DNA of 7,307 nucleotides from Thermoplasmata archaeon (GTDB taxonomy: Archaea > Thermoplasmatota > E2 > UBA9212): the NCBI GenBank assembly GCA_013329495.1, contig DUKC01000061.1, positions 349-7,655 on the forward strand, read 5' to 3'. Position 1 is the first letter of the stretch. Each line of letters begins with the position of its first letter. This document shows, piece after piece, positions 5,773 through 7,307 of this stretch. The notes under the pieces are model-generated. The model did no database searches. It was given only the letters and a program-made list of their open reading frames with translations, and was not told the origin of the DNA. Made by a program: the position numbers and the translations under genes.

Positions 5773-5795
5773 TGGTTTGCACCGCTTGCAAACCA
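5773..5795. repeat. Perfect 9-bp hairpin in the intergenic gap
   Basis: TGGTTTGCA (5773-5781) and TGCAAACCA (5787-5795) are exact reverse complements around a five-base loop. The element lies about 30 bases after the glycosyltransferase stop. It could protect or end that transcript, but no T run follows on the minus strand, so a standard terminator is unlikely. It does not fit a tRNA: there is no matching acceptor stem or T-arm sequence around it. It could also be a protein-binding palindrome. Confidence 0.6.
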
Positions 5796-5825
5796 TATCT
5801 TCCCGAAGGTTTTCAGTTTTCATGC

Positions 5826-7196
5826 TCAATCAAGCTTTTGGGTACTCTCGTAACGCTCGATCGCTTCCTCGAACGCCTCGTGCTCTGCCTTTGTTCCCTT
5901 CTCAATGTAGCATTGCTTGCACATGTCAAATCCACTTTCACCCAGCCGTGCCGAATCAGCCTTTAGAGCTAGCTTAATCTTTTCTTTTAACTCGCTTTCG
6001 TTGTTGGGCTCAAAAAGATACCCGTTAACATCCTCTATAACTAGTTCGGAAGCACCGCATCCTCTGCTGGTTATCACCGGTTTCTTGTAAAGCCACCCTT
6101 CCAGCACGGTTAGACCGAAGCCTTCCATCGTCGAGGGCAAAGCGACAACGTCACACCTCTCATAGGCTGCCATAACCAGGTTCTGAGGAAGATACCCTGT
6201 GAAGACGACTCTTTCTTCTTCTCCAAGCTCCTTTGTTAGCCCTTCTAGGTAACCTCTCCAAGCGACGCTCTTTGGATGAGCCAAACCTCCCACCTTGCTG
6301 CCGGAGAAACTTCCGTTCCCTATCAGCACAAGCTTGAGTTTTGGATTCTTCAGCTTGTGCAATGCCTTTATTGCCGTGTCCTGCCCCTTGATCTTGTCCA
6401 TCCTCGCCACGACCAAGATGACCCTGTCATCCTCCTTTATTCCTGTGAGCTCACAAAACTCATCCAGGTCCCTCTTTGATGGAGCAGACCATATCCTCTG
6501 ATTTACATAAGGGTAGACCTGCTTTACCACCCCATGGTAGCCCGCTCTTATCAACCCCTCAAGGTCTCTTTTGCAACTCACAATAACAGAATCAAAATTC
6601 TCCATTGACTTGACTATAAAACGGCGAATTGAGGGGGAGACATTTTCCAATCGCAGAGGTATGTGCCATCTCAGGACCGTGGGGGCGGTAAGTCCGAGCA
6701 TCGCTCCGACCTGCAGTTGCTGAAAATCATGAACAAAAAACAGGTCCACCTCTGGCAGCAGCGTGAGCATTCTTGCCGCACAAAACCAGTTGTATTTCGC
6801 GTAGGCTCCGGCATTTGAATACCTCACCGGGGCTTTTCCGAGATTGTGCATTGCCCTCCATAGATCCTCTTTAAACTTTGAGTAAGAACCCAGATCTCTT
6901 GGATTTAGGGTTATACTATGAATTATTATCTTCTTATCCACCTCGATCCTGGGCGGTCCGATTGGGTTGAGGGTGACCCATTGAATGTCCCTAATCCAGC
7001 CTTTCTTCATCATTTCCTTCATCAAAGGGTAAACCATCATTGGGACCCCTCCTGGAGTAAAAGCGTAATCTTCCCCCTCAACAAGCTGGGAGATTGGCAA
7101 GGGATCAGGGAGGTCCCCATATTTTGCCAGGAGGTCTTCATAGGTTAAGTAAAACCTGATAAAAGGCGTTTGACTGCTAATGCAAAGACGCACCAT
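5826..7196 (-). CDS. GT4-family glycosyltransferase, trehalose synthase (TreT)-like
   Basis: A 456-residue GT-B fold enzyme of family GT4. The N-terminal half has the glycine loop FTPGGVP (46-52), HD at 156-157 (FVHDFQQLQ) and RWHIPL (176-181), which resemble the acceptor-site segments of archaeal trehalose synthase TreT. The C-terminal half starts at VVARMDKIKGQD (about 262-273) and has the donor-binding STMEGFGLTVLEGW segment with the E-x7-E pair E358/E366, followed by RGCGASELV. It would move a sugar from a nucleotide-sugar donor to an acceptor while keeping the anomeric configuration. Trehalose or another compatible solute is plausible, but acceptor and donor cannot be assigned from motifs alone. 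No membrane segment is seen. The gene has its own TATA box and is separated by 186 bases from the operon downstream. Confidence 0.88.
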   Translation of the reverse strand: MVRLCISSQTPFIRFYLTYEDLLAKYGDLPDPLPISQLVEGEDYAFTPGGVPMMVYPLMKEMMKKGWIRDIQWVTLNPIGPPRIEVDKKIIIHSITLNPRDLGSYSKFKEDLWRAMHNLGKAPVRYSNAGAYAKYNWFCAARMLTLLPEVDLFFVHDFQQLQVGAMLGLTAPTVLRWHIPLRLENVSPSIRRFIVKSMENFDSVIVSCKRDLEGLIRAGYHGVVKQVYPYVNQRIWSAPSKRDLDEFCELTGIKEDDRVILVVARMDKIKGQDTAIKALHKLKNPKLKLVLIGNGSFSGSKVGGLAHPKSVAWRGYLEGLTKELGEEERVVFTGYLPQNLVMAAYERCDVVALPSTMEGFGLTVLEGWLYKKPVITSRGCGASELVIEDVNGYLFEPNNESELKEKIKLALKADSARLGESGFDMCKQCYIEKGTKAEHEAFEEAIERYESTQKLD

Positions 7197-7222
7197 TGTA
7201 GGTTGGATTTAAGGTTTAGGTT

Positions 7223-7231
7223 GTATATAAA
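7223..7231 (-). promoter_or_regulatory. TATA box of the glycosyltransferase gene
   Basis: Reads TTTATATAC on the minus strand, the best TATA match in the window, centred about 31 bases before the ATG at 7196. The message would start about 5 bases before the ATG, so it is leaderless or nearly so. No Shine-Dalgarno sequence lies in between. Between the box and the ATG the heptamer CAACCTA (minus strand) occurs twice, 18 bases apart. Confidence 0.6.
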
Positions 7232-7307
7232 TGATACTATTGTGAGCTCGCTTTGCCCAACCCCAAACCCTCGTTAGCCCTGTTTTATCAGACAAAGTCC
7301 TGAAGGT

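Noticed and set aside
5750..5825. tRNA or snoRNA-like gene around the perfect hairpin
   Set aside because: No acceptor stem, T-loop GTTCRA motif or matching C and D boxes could be found at correct spacing.
7232..7307. End of an upstream minus-strand gene at the right edge
   Set aside because: All three minus frames give only short tails there, and none is recognisable or clearly coding, so no partial gene is claimed.

Overview
The window looks archaeal, probably from a euryarchaeote. Three genes have TATA-like boxes placed so that transcription would start at or within a few bases of the start codon. The coding repertoire also fits: a stand-alone receiver with a histidine kinase, a PF01637-type archaeal ATPase, and tandem MinD-like ATPases carrying ferredoxin inserts. 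Arg codons AGA/AGG and Ile ATA are common. I cannot name the genus. Methanogen, ANME and Archaeoglobus relatives are the kind of organism I would compare first (inference).

Layout. Seven of the eight intact or near-intact reading frames lie on the minus strand. From right to left they are: a GT4 glycosyltransferase (5826-7196); two overlapping MinD-like ATPases with two [4Fe-4S] motifs each (4773-5639 and 3919-4776); a HAD-family phosphatase (3282-3872); a small unknown ORF (3068-3271); then, beyond a plus-strand ATPase, a histidine kinase (648-1493) and its receiver partner (265-651). Both the ATPase pair and the kinase/receiver pair are joined by 4-base ATGA overlaps.

The plus-strand ATPase gene (start chosen at 1781, end 2935) breaks this run. 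It has its own TATA box, a 30-base palindrome upstream and a branched inverted repeat downstream. On its left, the kinase PAS domain has lost its N-terminal half and runs, out of frame, into a TPR fragment that stops at the palindrome. On its right is a short ORF that may be a gene stub. The simplest reading is that the ATPase marks a rearrangement or insertion site that damaged its neighbours. This is inference.

Regulation. A perfect 20-base palindrome lies between the predicted TATA box and the start of the MinD/ferredoxin operon, which is where a repressor site would be expected. A second perfect 9-bp hairpin lies between the glycosyltransferase and this operon. These unexplained inverted repeats and the gene wreckage around 1490-1705 are the most notable features. 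I do not see a clearly new defence or biosynthetic system. No tRNA, rRNA, CRISPR array or transposase was recognised.
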